A stretch of 64,000 bases of DNA from Flectonema sp. DT1601. Taxonomy: Eukaryota > Euglenozoa > Diplonemea > Diplonemida > Diplonemidae. The position numbers were made by a program, and so were the translations under genes. The stretch is from NCBI GenBank assembly GCA_964019425.1, contig OZ025801.1, positions 310,001 through 374,000 on the forward strand, read 5' to 3'. Of this stretch, positions 28,786-37,203 are shown one piece after another (the stretch's first letter is position 1; each line of letters starts with the position of its first letter). A model generated the notes under the pieces. The model searched no databases. It saw nothing but the letters and a program-made list of their open reading frames with translations, and was not told the origin of the DNA.

Positions 28786-30350
28786 TCAAAATTCCATTTA
28801 GGTAATTTGCCACCGAAACTGAGCACCAAACAAAAACCGCCGTCAGCGGGTTTTGAACCCTCGACCGCCATTCTTGCAGACCGGTGTTCTATCAATTGAG
28901 CTATGTAGCCACATAATCGACGTTTCTTTTATTTCTATAAGTCAATGTCTCTATTAGTTTTCTGACGATATCAAATATTTCTATCCCTTTATCAGTTCTC
29001 ACACCCCTGTCTTCATCACAAGAAAACTTATATTTAAATTAAGTATGAACCATTCGTTCCACTGCAGCACATTTCTTGTTACCTGGATGCTGTGCATTCG
29101 GAGGTGGCATCCTGCAGGGACTTCAAGACTGGATTCTACCAGGTCTGCATACCTGAGGAGTCAACTTCACTCTTCAGTTTCTCTGATTCGGCTGGGAAGG
29201 TTTATTCTTTGACTCGACTTCCGATGGGTCATGTGTGTGCCCCAGAATTGATGAACACCATCGCTGCAGTAGTTGCTGGTGACCCGCTGTTCGTTAAGAA
29301 AGAATTTGCGGAGGAGGAAGTTGGGATTCACTGGTGGATCGATAACATTAGGTTATTTGGTCCCAAGGAGAAGGTTAAATGCGCAGCTGAGAGGATGGAC
29401 TCCTTTGCCAGAATGGCAAACATCACATGGAAACCTGTGGATCTCTCTCCGGAGTATGAGTTCTTGGGGGTCACCTTTGATCACCATACGGACAGGGTGG
29501 GCTTGGGGACCAAGATTGGGAGAAAAATCAAGAACACCAACCTTGATTCATTGACTGCATCGGAGTTGGGATCCTTAGGAGGTCGCCTGTTGCATGCCAG
29601 CTCCATTGTTGGAGTTCCACCTGGGAAGTACTGGTTTAGCTTGAAGTATCTTCGCAGGGTCACAAATTACTTGAACAAGGGGACCCTACAAGTACAGCAG
29701 GTACTAAAATTGCCCCGTCCAGTAAGGAGGGAATTAGAAATGTGGATCGGTGCTGTGCAGAAGGAGAGAATAATTATGCCTGAGCAGAAAGAGGGGAGGA
29801 CTGCCGAAGTGTTTGTAGATGCCTCATTGCAGGGATGGGGAGGTGTCATCGTTTGGAAAACAGGTGAGCTGGAAATTCTTGGTGCGGCATGGCCTGCTGG
29901 TGAAGACCGACATATAAATATCCTTGAAGCGGACGCTCTTGGGAAGACACTCAAAGGAATTGCAAAGGCCGACCACCTTTCCATCTGGGTTGGCAACACT
30001 ACAGTTTGTGGTGCTTTTAGGAAGAAGGTGTGTGTTCGCTCACACAGTCTCAACAGGTGTTTGATAACTGCGATTGAATGCCTTTTAGTTTTGAAATGTT
30101 CCTACCCCCTTGCCTGGGTAAGCACGAAGCTACATTCCTTCTCGAGAGGAAGTCTCACACGGAACGAGAGCGAAAGTTGAACAAGCGTTGGGGTCGTTCT
30201 TTAACTCGCGTGGTGGTGGTGGTGCCGGTGTCCCGTCGAATCGAAACGGCCCGGTACAACCCCTACGCAGAAGTAATCTGCACCACAGTGTAGATTCTTC
30301 CTTGTGATCAGACTTGTTAACTGGTGCATACAGTATAGGAAGGCTAATTA
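28786..30350 (+). mobile_element. VIPER-like retroelement, shorter broken copy in tandem
   Basis: Starts with the 208-bp unit (28788-28995), the acceptor and the leader, then carries only RT/RNase H and the right end AGGCTAATTA at 30350; gag and recombinase parts are absent. It is broken. It follows the whole-looking copy head to tail with no host DNA between and is very similar to it, so it is young. Confidence 0.85.
28839..28910 (-). other. tRNA-like segment, second copy
   Basis: Identical to 24192-24263 except one base in the anticodon-stem region. A and B boxes and the T run are intact. Confidence 0.6.
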
Positions 30351-31290
30351 CCGTCTCCAACAGCTGGAATATTGCTGAGACTTGATAAGTCTCTCGGGCT
30401 TCAGATACATAAGCAATGGTTCATATTTGGAGCCCAGAAAAGGACAACATGCCTGGTTACAGGCCTGGTTCACCTCACTGGCGGAACAAAACCCCGGTAC
30501 CCAGTGGGACATAAAAGAAGAGGGTGGAAGGTTTAAGTCCTTTTTCCTTGCTTTAGGGGCATCGCTGGAGGGTGTAGGTGCATGTCCGGGGGGATTTGGG
30601 GTTGTTGATGGGTGCTTCTTACGAGCACATTGCTTACATTTGTTGCAATGGACCCACTGGGAAGTCAATTCCCTGTGGGTTTCGCCTTGATAGGCAATGA
30701 AGACGCCGAAGGGTGGAAGTACTTCCTTGGGAAGCTGGGGTCGGCGGTGAAGGTTCCGGAGTTTTTGGGCGAGTGCAGAAGTGGCACTATGAGCGACGGC
30801 GTAGTGCGCACGATGCAGAGGGTGATGACGAGATGTGGGGTGGGTGGGGGAGATCGTGGAGACAGCTGCCGTTGAAGCAGCAGTGTTCACTGTTGAACCT
30901 GTGATGCACGAAGGCGAAGTGTTTGAAGGTATGGTATCTTTCTCGGGGCTTGTAGAATCATCTGCAGGGATAATAACAACAAACAGCGAACATTGTACAT
31001 GGACAGAGGCAGGAGTTGGTCAAGCTGGTGGGTAAGAAATGGCTTGCACCTGTTTGCTCCCAGAGCAGACTGCCTTGCCATGTGTTCATACCTGCGCGGC
31101 TATGGCCTGCTCATGTGTATCCAAGAACTTCTTTGTGTCATGCACCGATTGGTGATACCCTTGACATATGCCACTGCAAGATGTCGCATGCATTCTTCAA
31201 AGACATATCCACTAACTTTCTTCTCACGTTTTGCATCAAGTGCAATTCGTGTCGGTGAACAAATACGTTCCCCTGCGGGTTAACTGTTCG
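30351..31290 (+). mobile_element. Decayed MULE (Mutator-like) DNA transposon
   Basis: Transposase pieces in more than one frame. At 30382-30650: LQAWFTSLAEQNPGTQWDI, RFKSFFLALGAS and FGVVDGCFLRAHC, matching the MULE pattern NPGT...F..FFALGA...iDGtfLk with the first catalytic Asp. Near 30645-30780 in another frame: VAMDPLGSQFPVGFALIGNE, then AEGWKYFLGKLGS and TMSDG, matching the conserved D.n..p.AfaivgnE...W.wFl..L and the iSDr block with the second catalytic Asp. At least one frame change between 30612 and 30660 shows it is dead. Terminal inverted repeats were not found. It borders the right end of the retroelement directly. Confidence 0.7.
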
Positions 31291-31737
31291 ATTTTGTACG
31301 TAAAATACAAATGTATTACAAATTACTTGCTCAAACTGAAAAAAATAGAGCGTATTATAAGCTCAGTTTAAAACATGAGAAACTTGCGAAATCAATCACA
31401 TCCTCAACATCTCCCTCCGTACTATTTCCCACGTACTTCACATTACTGACATGTTATTCTGATACGAAAAAAAGAGAGAATGATCGCAAACAAACGAACA
31501 GAACAACAAGTTAATGACCAAAGTCAGCGGCACAAGTGTGAAATTTAAAACATGGTCCGTTATCCTCATCCTGCGAAAAATGTGTAATGAATTTGATTCA
31601 CAAAATAGGTTTCATTGGCGTGATTACGCAATGACAATGGGCAAGCCAAAAAGGCTGCGGCAATTGGACTTAAAACAAATGCTAGGCATACAGCACTTAG
31701 TGAAGTAATTATTACTTTATGAACGACGTCTCTAAAC
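31291..31737. other. Unassigned stretch
   Basis: No gene or repeat recognised. It lacks the long A/T runs usual between genes here and may be part of the same transposon region. Confidence 0.4.
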
Positions 31738-32688
31738 CTACCCGTGCCTATTTTTCTGACGTTTGGGTTTTCCGTTCCAAGAGTGGATTAAAGATCTCTT
31801 TGGGTTGCCCTTCACTCTTGCTTGGCCAACCCATTTATGTCTCCATTTATGTTTTGGTAACACATCACGGGGATAAACAGCATGGTCCAATGCACGCGAT
31901 TTAGTTTTTGCGTAGTATTCCCTGGCACGATGCTCATCCTCCTCTACCTCGAACTGAGCTCGACCATGGCGTATTGACTTTCGAGGAGAAGGGACTGGAG
32001 AACCGATTTGATATGTTCCGTTCGCTCTATAAAGCATTCCCATTGTTTCTGGGGCAGCAGTTTCCGGGCGCGAAAAATAAGTAGTGCCACCCCAGAAAGA
32101 AGACTTCCTGTCGGAATCGTCAAGCCCCGATACCATTCCTTTCTCTTGAACAAAACACGTAACCCCCAATTGGTGCATACCGTGGTATAGCAACTCCACA
32201 AGGGTTTTCGTGGAAGCTGGGTAGTCGGCATGTGGCATTTTTTCCAACTCCAGGATAGGCGTTCCGGCACTAACGCAGAAAACGTCGAACGCGTGGTTCC
32301 CATTTTTACCAGAGTATCTCTGTCTGATCTCTGGTTTCAGTCGGGATAATATAGACATCTTGGACACTGGTTGCATCTCTCCTATGTTCCTTCTTTTTAG
32401 TCTGACAGGCAACCGATATTTATCAATCCTGTTTTCGATGATTTCCGTTGCGTTCTCAAGTTGCTTTGCAGATATCACTCCTGCTACTCGACTTACTAGC
32501 CCTAGGTCACCGATGACGAACTCATAATCATTTTTTAATCTCTCAGGCTTCCAGTCACTGTTAACAAAGGGATCTACCATGGATAGACCTGGAGCTTGAG
32601 GTCTCCAATGCGGACTCTGTAGCAGAAATACACAACATCGTCGCAACATAGGGTTATGTACTGGGTTTTTTGAAATAAGGTTTACCAT
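31738..32688 (-). CDS. Hypothetical protein, possibly transposon-associated
   Basis: A 316-aa frame from the ATG at 32688; an in-frame GTG at 32706 is less likely. A TTACTTTTCAG acceptor-like site ends at 32751, 62 nt upstream. The protein is basic at its C-terminus (KHKWRHKW, GKPKRQKNRHG) with a central acidic EVEEDEHRAREYY stretch and no signal peptide, membrane segment or motif I recognise. Lying between a dead MULE and a lone kinesin tail, it could be a captured host fragment or an element-encoded protein. Length and lack of low complexity argue that it is or recently was coding. Confidence 0.5.
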   Translation of the reverse strand: MVNLISKNPVHNPMLRRCCVFLLQSPHWRPQAPGLSMVDPFVNSDWKPERLKNDYEFVIGDLGLVSRVAGVISAKQLENATEIIENRIDKYRLPVRLKRRNIGEMQPVSKMSILSRLKPEIRQRYSGKNGNHAFDVFCVSAGTPILELEKMPHADYPASTKTLVELLYHGMHQLGVTCFVQEKGMVSGLDDSDRKSSFWGGTTYFSRPETAAPETMGMLYRANGTYQIGSPVPSPRKSIRHGRAQFEVEEDEHRAREYYAKTKSRALDHAVYPRDVLPKHKWRHKWVGQARVKGNPKRSLIHSWNGKPKRQKNRHG

Positions 32689-32996
32689 CTTAAGCACAGC
32701 ACACACACGTATTCATAAGTCACAAACACTACCCTACTATGGTGACTTACCTGAAAAGTAAATGACAAGTTTTACAAAAAAACCTGAACCACTTCAACTA
32801 ATAAAGATTGCGAAAAGGCATTAACGCTTAGCCCACATTATCATCGTGTAAATGATTTTCGCCTCAGAAGACTTCAAAAGAATTTGAAATAAATTAACAG
32901 ATTTAGTGAGGGAAAGGATGAAACATCACAAAGGAGAGAGAGTGAGTGGTTAGTTTATGAAACACGAAGTAGAAACTTCCCCAGGAACAATTTTTT

Positions 32997-33782
32997 TTAG
33001 CAACTACAATCCAAATCAAAGTCTTCAGGAGGTACGAGACTGCATCGAACATGAAATCTAATTGAACCACTCAACGACTCGATAAATTCCTCATCCACAC
33101 TAATAGTGTGAATTTGCTCATAATTAATCGCGATTGGTGTTGGTGAGGAATTATGTTCCATTGGAACCTCTCCCGTAGAAAACTCCTCTCCAGATAAGTG
33201 ATATTCAAATGAAATAGTTTTATATAAATTAGTATTTGAGATAACACAGGAATTTATACGGACTTTAAAGCCAATTGTTGTCCCAAGAAGCTCTGTTGTG
33301 TCCTCCACAAAGGGATCGTTTTCATCATCGTCGTCCCAGGGACCTTCTTTACCGTTAGCGTCAAGTGGTGAAAGCTGAGCGGATACTTTGCCTATTGCAT
33401 TGCCGTTAACTGACAAAACGGTACAGTCGGTCACATTTTCCATCATGTTTTCGAGGGATTGAAGCCAAAGATTCGTTTCTCCAATTAAAACGCATCCTCC
33501 CACACGAAAAGGATTCTCACCTTTCCTGTTGTTCTCTACAAAAACCTTCGCTTGGTCAACTCTTCGACAAAAGTCATCCCATTCCAACATAAAACACGTA
33601 TCCCTGTACTGAACCAACACTGACATTCTGTTATCACCGACAACTCTCGGTTGAAATACTAAATCAGATATTTCCTTTGCGATTACATTAGCCGTATTTA
33701 TCTTAGAAGTGGCTCCACTTAGTACAACCTGTTGGAGAGCCGCCAATCTTGCTCCTCGATTACCGTCATCCGCATCGCACAT
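32997..33782 (-). CDS. Kinesin-3 (KIF1/KIF13-type) tail domain protein without motor
   Basis: A 261-aa frame. It matches the region that follows the FHA domain in KIF1/KIF13-type kinesins: TANVIAKEISDLVFQPRVV (the EAN..A.EL...F...LVS block), FMLEWDDFCRRVDQAKVF (the W...F..R...M block), NPFRVGGCVLIGETNLWLQS (PFW....LIG.A.VYLQSL), NAIGKVSAQLSPLDANGKEG (G.L.VEL.P.D), then the C2-like segment ELLGTTIGFKVRIN through HTISVDEEFIESLSGSI. It starts at an ATG 7 nt after a CAACAG acceptor, and there is no room for a motor before the next gene at 34416. It is thus a motor-less paralogue or a displaced fragment. It may bind cargo or regulators of kinesin-3. Confidence 0.8.
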   Translation of the reverse strand: MCDADDGNRGARLAALQQVVLSGATSKINTANVIAKEISDLVFQPRVVGDNRMSVLVQYRDTCFMLEWDDFCRRVDQAKVFVENNRKGENPFRVGGCVLIGETNLWLQSLENMMENVTDCTVLSVNGNAIGKVSAQLSPLDANGKEGPWDDDDENDPFVEDTTELLGTTIGFKVRINSCVISNTNLYKTISFEYHLSGEEFSTGEVPMEHNSSPTPIAINYEQIHTISVDEEFIESLSGSIRFHVRCSLVPPEDFDLDCSC

Positions 33783-33789
33783 GTTTCTT

Positions 33790-33805
33790 CTGTTGAATAA
33801 ACAAG
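33790..33805 (-). promoter_or_regulatory. Putative trans-splice acceptor
   Basis: On the - strand TTGTTTATTCAACAG ends 7 nt before the ATG at 33782. Confidence 0.5.
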
Positions 33806-34415
33806 AATCAATAGCTGCATTGTGAAGTCCTTAATTAAAACTTTTTGTGTAGGGAAGCCTCTCGTCATTTATGTTACCTCTGATTAAACAGACGAAATAT
33901 TTTTAACCAATACTTTTGCATAGAGAAGAAGATAAGAAAGTATACGCCTACTTCAGCACGCTATTGTTAGTTAACAACAGCATTTTTATTTTTATTATTT
34001 TTTTTAATGCTTTTTTTTTTTTTAAAATTCTGTATCAAACCAACGAGATCTTACCTTGTTCGAAAGCCCAAGGATAGGGAACAGAAATCACTGCAACGGA
34101 AAACAACAAGGCAAAGAAAAAAAAAAAAAAAAAGAGTACCAACGAAAGCTGTAAAATGAAAATATGTGTGTCGCGAACGTCATTCGGTGACCTTTGTTGT
34201 AACATTTATCTTTTTTTTCTATTTTTTATTTTTTATTGTTCCTTTTTTTTTTTTTTTTTTTAAAATCTTTTTCTTCAAACTCCTTTTCTTGACCTTTCGG
34301 TCCCTTATTTTTAAATTCAGTTTTTTTGTCCTTATTCAAAACCTTTGAAACAATATCAAGTTAGAGCTAGAGTAGTAAACCTTGATAGTAAATGTGTGCC
34401 TTCTTGTGTATTTAA
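33806..34415. other. Intergenic
   Basis: T and A runs near 34011, 34119-34133 and 34241-34260. No gene supported. Confidence 0.6.
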
Positions 34416-35687
34416 TCATTGCGAGAATTTCACCAAAGAAATTTTGTCAGCTTTATAGGAAGCAATAAATTCCTTGATTTCAGAGGCTGAGATGTCAGTT
34501 TTTGGTGATTCATAATAACCACCTTTTTGAACATGTAATATGATCATGTGTGGGTTCTCAGCAGCCTTGTCAACACCCTTCTGCTTGACAAGCTCGGCAA
34601 CTTTACCAGAGGGTCCGTTCATCGATTTCGATATGAAGAAAAGGATTTCCGGTTCTCCAGGTTTCTTCATTTCCTTGGCGACACTGGTCAAGGCCTTTTC
34701 AATACTTTCTTGTTCATCGTCATCAGCTGCCGCACACCTGATCATGAGAGCTGGTCTGTCATTAATTGAACATCCTCTGTTCTCAACGTCTTCATCTAAA
34801 CATGAAATCAGTGGTGGTTCCCAACCAGTTGTAACAGCGTGTGATACACCAGCGCTTACAATAGATCTACCGTCCTTGTTAATTAATATTCCGTTTTCGA
34901 AGATTGCAAATGTTGGAATCCCGTCAGCATCGATAAGCGAAGACATTAGCGTCCTCTCTGGTGCATCGTAGTCGAAGGACAAGTAGTCACCGTGATGGGA
35001 TGTGAAGTACTCGTGAAAGTCTTCTTTTGTCTTGTCGCTGCTTACGAATACAATTTCGAAGTCAGATTTTTTTGATTTGTACTCGTCGTAGAAGTCCTTC
35101 AATTTTGGAGTAAACTGTCGACATGGTGGACACCAAGATGCACTGCAGTAGAATCCGACAGTCTTACCATCCAATGAGCTGCTTGGTACCTTAGATCCAT
35201 CTTTCTTAATGAGGTTTTCAGGCAAACAATCCGAGTACTGCGGGTCAGACCATCTAAGCTTCGATTTAAAAAGAGCTTCGGCATCTCCACCATACACCTT
35301 CGAAGTTCCATCTTTTGTTAGTAATTTCCCAGTTTTGTCGTAAACAGCAAGGCAAGGGATTCCACGAGTGTTCACGTGTGACTTCATCTTCTGACGTGAC
35401 TCTGAGTTGTATTCAAAGGACAAATAGTTACCGTGATGACCTTTGAAATATTCCAAGAAGGCCTGCTCATCTCTGTCTGAGCTGCAGAATATGATTTCAA
35501 AGTTCGGATCTAACTTTTTGTAATCCTCATAAAACTTCTGCAACATTGGCGTGAACTTACGGCATGGCGGGCACCACGACGCACTGCAGTACACAGCAAT
35601 CGTCTTTCCCGCAACGGCTTCTACACCCACAACGGTTTCATCTTTCTTGAGGAATTTATTTCCCAACAAAGCAGACCAGTCGGACAT
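34416..35687 (-). CDS. Nucleoredoxin/tryparedoxin-like protein, two WCPPC domains
   Basis: A single exon of 423 aa. Domain 1 (about 1-145) has W38-C-P-P-C42 and the cis-Pro loop GIPCLAVY; domain 2 (about 146-290) has W185-C-P-P-C189 and GIPTFAIF; a third thioredoxin-like domain (about 305-423) lacks a CxxC, as in nucleoredoxins. WCPPC is the tryparedoxin active site; in trypanosomatids tryparedoxins carry electrons from trypanothione to peroxiredoxins and ribonucleotide reductase. No targeting peptide is visible, so it is probably cytosolic. It is the downstream member of a tandem pair with 36125-36565, with which it shares an apparently identical 210-bp tract. The ATG lies 30 nt after a CTATTTTCCAG acceptor. 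Confidence 0.92.
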   Translation of the reverse strand: MSDWSALLGNKFLKKDETVVGVEAVAGKTIAVYCSASWCPPCRKFTPMLQKFYEDYKKLDPNFEIIFCSSDRDEQAFLEYFKGHHGNYLSFEYNSESRQKMKSHVNTRGIPCLAVYDKTGKLLTKDGTSKVYGGDAEALFKSKLRWSDPQYSDCLPENLIKKDGSKVPSSSLDGKTVGFYCSASWCPPCRQFTPKLKDFYDEYKSKKSDFEIVFVSSDKTKEDFHEYFTSHHGDYLSFDYDAPERTLMSSLIDADGIPTFAIFENGILINKDGRSIVSAGVSHAVTTGWEPPLISCLDEDVENRGCSINDRPALMIRCAAADDDEQESIEKALTSVAKEMKKPGEPEILFFISKSMNGPSGKVAELVKQKGVDKAAENPHMIILHVQKGGYYESPKTDISASEIKEFIASYKADKISLVKFSQ

Positions 35688-36124
35688 CTTTTAAAGTTAT
35701 TTGTGGTGCAAGTTGAACTGGAAAATAGTACGTAGTTTTGCAAAAACCTTTACCTTCTTCACCTCCTTTACCCTGCGGACATATTTAGCTGAAAAATAAT
35801 AATAGTACACATCAAAATATAAAATTAGTTGAATTGTCTGTTGGGTTTGCAGGTAACTTTGGGTTTCCGCTTTCCTTCTTTGTAAAAAAAGTCAATTTTT
35901 CAGTTGTTTTGTGTAATTTCGCTTACGGAAAAAGTCACTAAAGAGATGTTATATCAACTTAATAATAATAAAAGGCTAGGTTAGTGAAACCCAATTCGGT
36001 AAACTGTTTTATTTTGTTGAGAGAAATTGCGGTCGTGCAGGATCTGTATATAGCCGTCGGGCATAGTTTAAATGACGGAAGAATTTTTTTTTTTAAATAT
36101 TTTTTTGAGCTTTTGGGGTTCCTC
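35688..36124. other. Spacer between the tandem thioredoxin-like genes
   Basis: Holds the leader and a TATTTTCCAG acceptor (35718-35728, - strand) of the downstream gene. No other gene seen. Confidence 0.7.
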
Positions 36125-36565
36125 CTACTCAGACCACTTTGAATTGAAGACACTCTCAGCTTTCTCATTACGGACTCTCGCAGTTCCATTTTTTGTTAGT
36201 AATTTCCCAGTTTTGTCGTAAACAGCAAGGCAAGGGATTCCACGAGTGTTCACGTGTGACTTCATCTTCTGACGTGACTCTGAGTTGTATTCAAAGGACA
36301 AATAGTTACCGTGATGACCTTTGAAATATTCCAAGAAGGCCTGCTCATCTCTGTCTGAGCTGCAGAATATGATTTCAAAGTTCGGATCTAACTTTTTGTA
36401 TTCATCATAAAACCTCACTAGCTGTGGTGTGAAGTTTCTGCAAGGTGGGCACCACGACGCACTGCAGTACACAGCAATCGTCTTTCCCGCAACTGCATCT
36501 GCACCCGCGGAGCTGCCATCTTTCTTGAGGAATTTATTTCCTAACAAAGCAGACCATTCGGACAT
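36125..36565 (-). CDS. Single-domain tryparedoxin-like protein
   Basis: A single exon of 146 aa, corresponding to domain 1 of its neighbour at 34416-35687: WCPPC at residues 38-42, FCSSDRDEQAF, GIPCLAVYDKTG. Length matches ordinary tryparedoxins (about 145 aa). DNA at 36191-36400 appears identical to 35313-35522, and 36447-36493 to 35569-35615, while the parts between and outside differ, which points to gene conversion. The two genes also share the last bases of the leader (AACTTTAAAAGATG). Probable role: small dithiol carrier in the trypanothione/peroxide pathway. Confidence 0.92.
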   Translation of the reverse strand: MSEWSALLGNKFLKKDGSSAGADAVAGKTIAVYCSASWCPPCRNFTPQLVRFYDEYKKLDPNFEIIFCSSDRDEQAFLEYFKGHHGNYLSFEYNSESRQKMKSHVNTRGIPCLAVYDKTGKLLTKNGTARVRNEKAESVFNSKWSE

Positions 36566-37203
36566 CTTTTAAAGTTATTTGTAGTGCGAAACTTTTGAAA
36601 TTAATTAAAAAGAATAATACAACAACTAAGACTCCCAGTAAGTTACATTACTTAACGAAACACTTTTTTTTTTTTTTTTTTTTTTTTTAAATACGGGTTT
36701 TTTTATGACATAATTTTTGTTTTGTAATAAAAAAAAACAGAAGAAGAGATATCATCCCACAGAGACAGAACAGAAACGTCAGACAGTACAACGACACAGA
36801 ATTCTGATTGTAATTTACCACAAAATAATATTAAGGACGACTAACAAAACGACGGTGAAACTAAAAAATATAAAATGAAAGTTTTAAAGGATAGAAACCA
36901 GACCGCGTACGAGATTGATAGAACCGTTTAAAACAGTCCCGAGATGGTGGAGAGAGGAAGACTGAAAACAACAACACATTGATACCAAAGTAATGAATTA
37001 CTTTCATTGAGGAACCAGAAAAAAAAAGGTTCAGAAGGTGCTAAAATATAAATTGTGTGGTTGGTTTATTAATTCGAGAATCGACTACAATTTAATTAAC
37101 AAAACAAAAGATGTAAATGAAAAAAAAAAAAAAAAAAAAAGAAAGAAATGACTATCAGATTTACTCCATTTTGTACAAAAAAGAAAATAATCGACAAAAA
37201 GAT
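36566..37203. other. Intergenic
   Basis: T run near 36664-36690 and A run near 37119-37140; no gene seen. Confidence 0.7.

Noticed and set aside
30348-30890. A 180-aa - strand protein
   Set aside because: It lies opposite MULE transposase motifs read on +, shows no domain, and is rich in residues expected from a shadow frame.
33878-33921. An extra 5' exon (MQKYWLKIFRLFNQ) for the kinesin-tail gene, joined through an 85-nt intron
   Set aside because: The frame and GT/AG fit, but the same AG can serve as trans-splice acceptor and the added residues match nothing in kinesins. Left as a possibility only.
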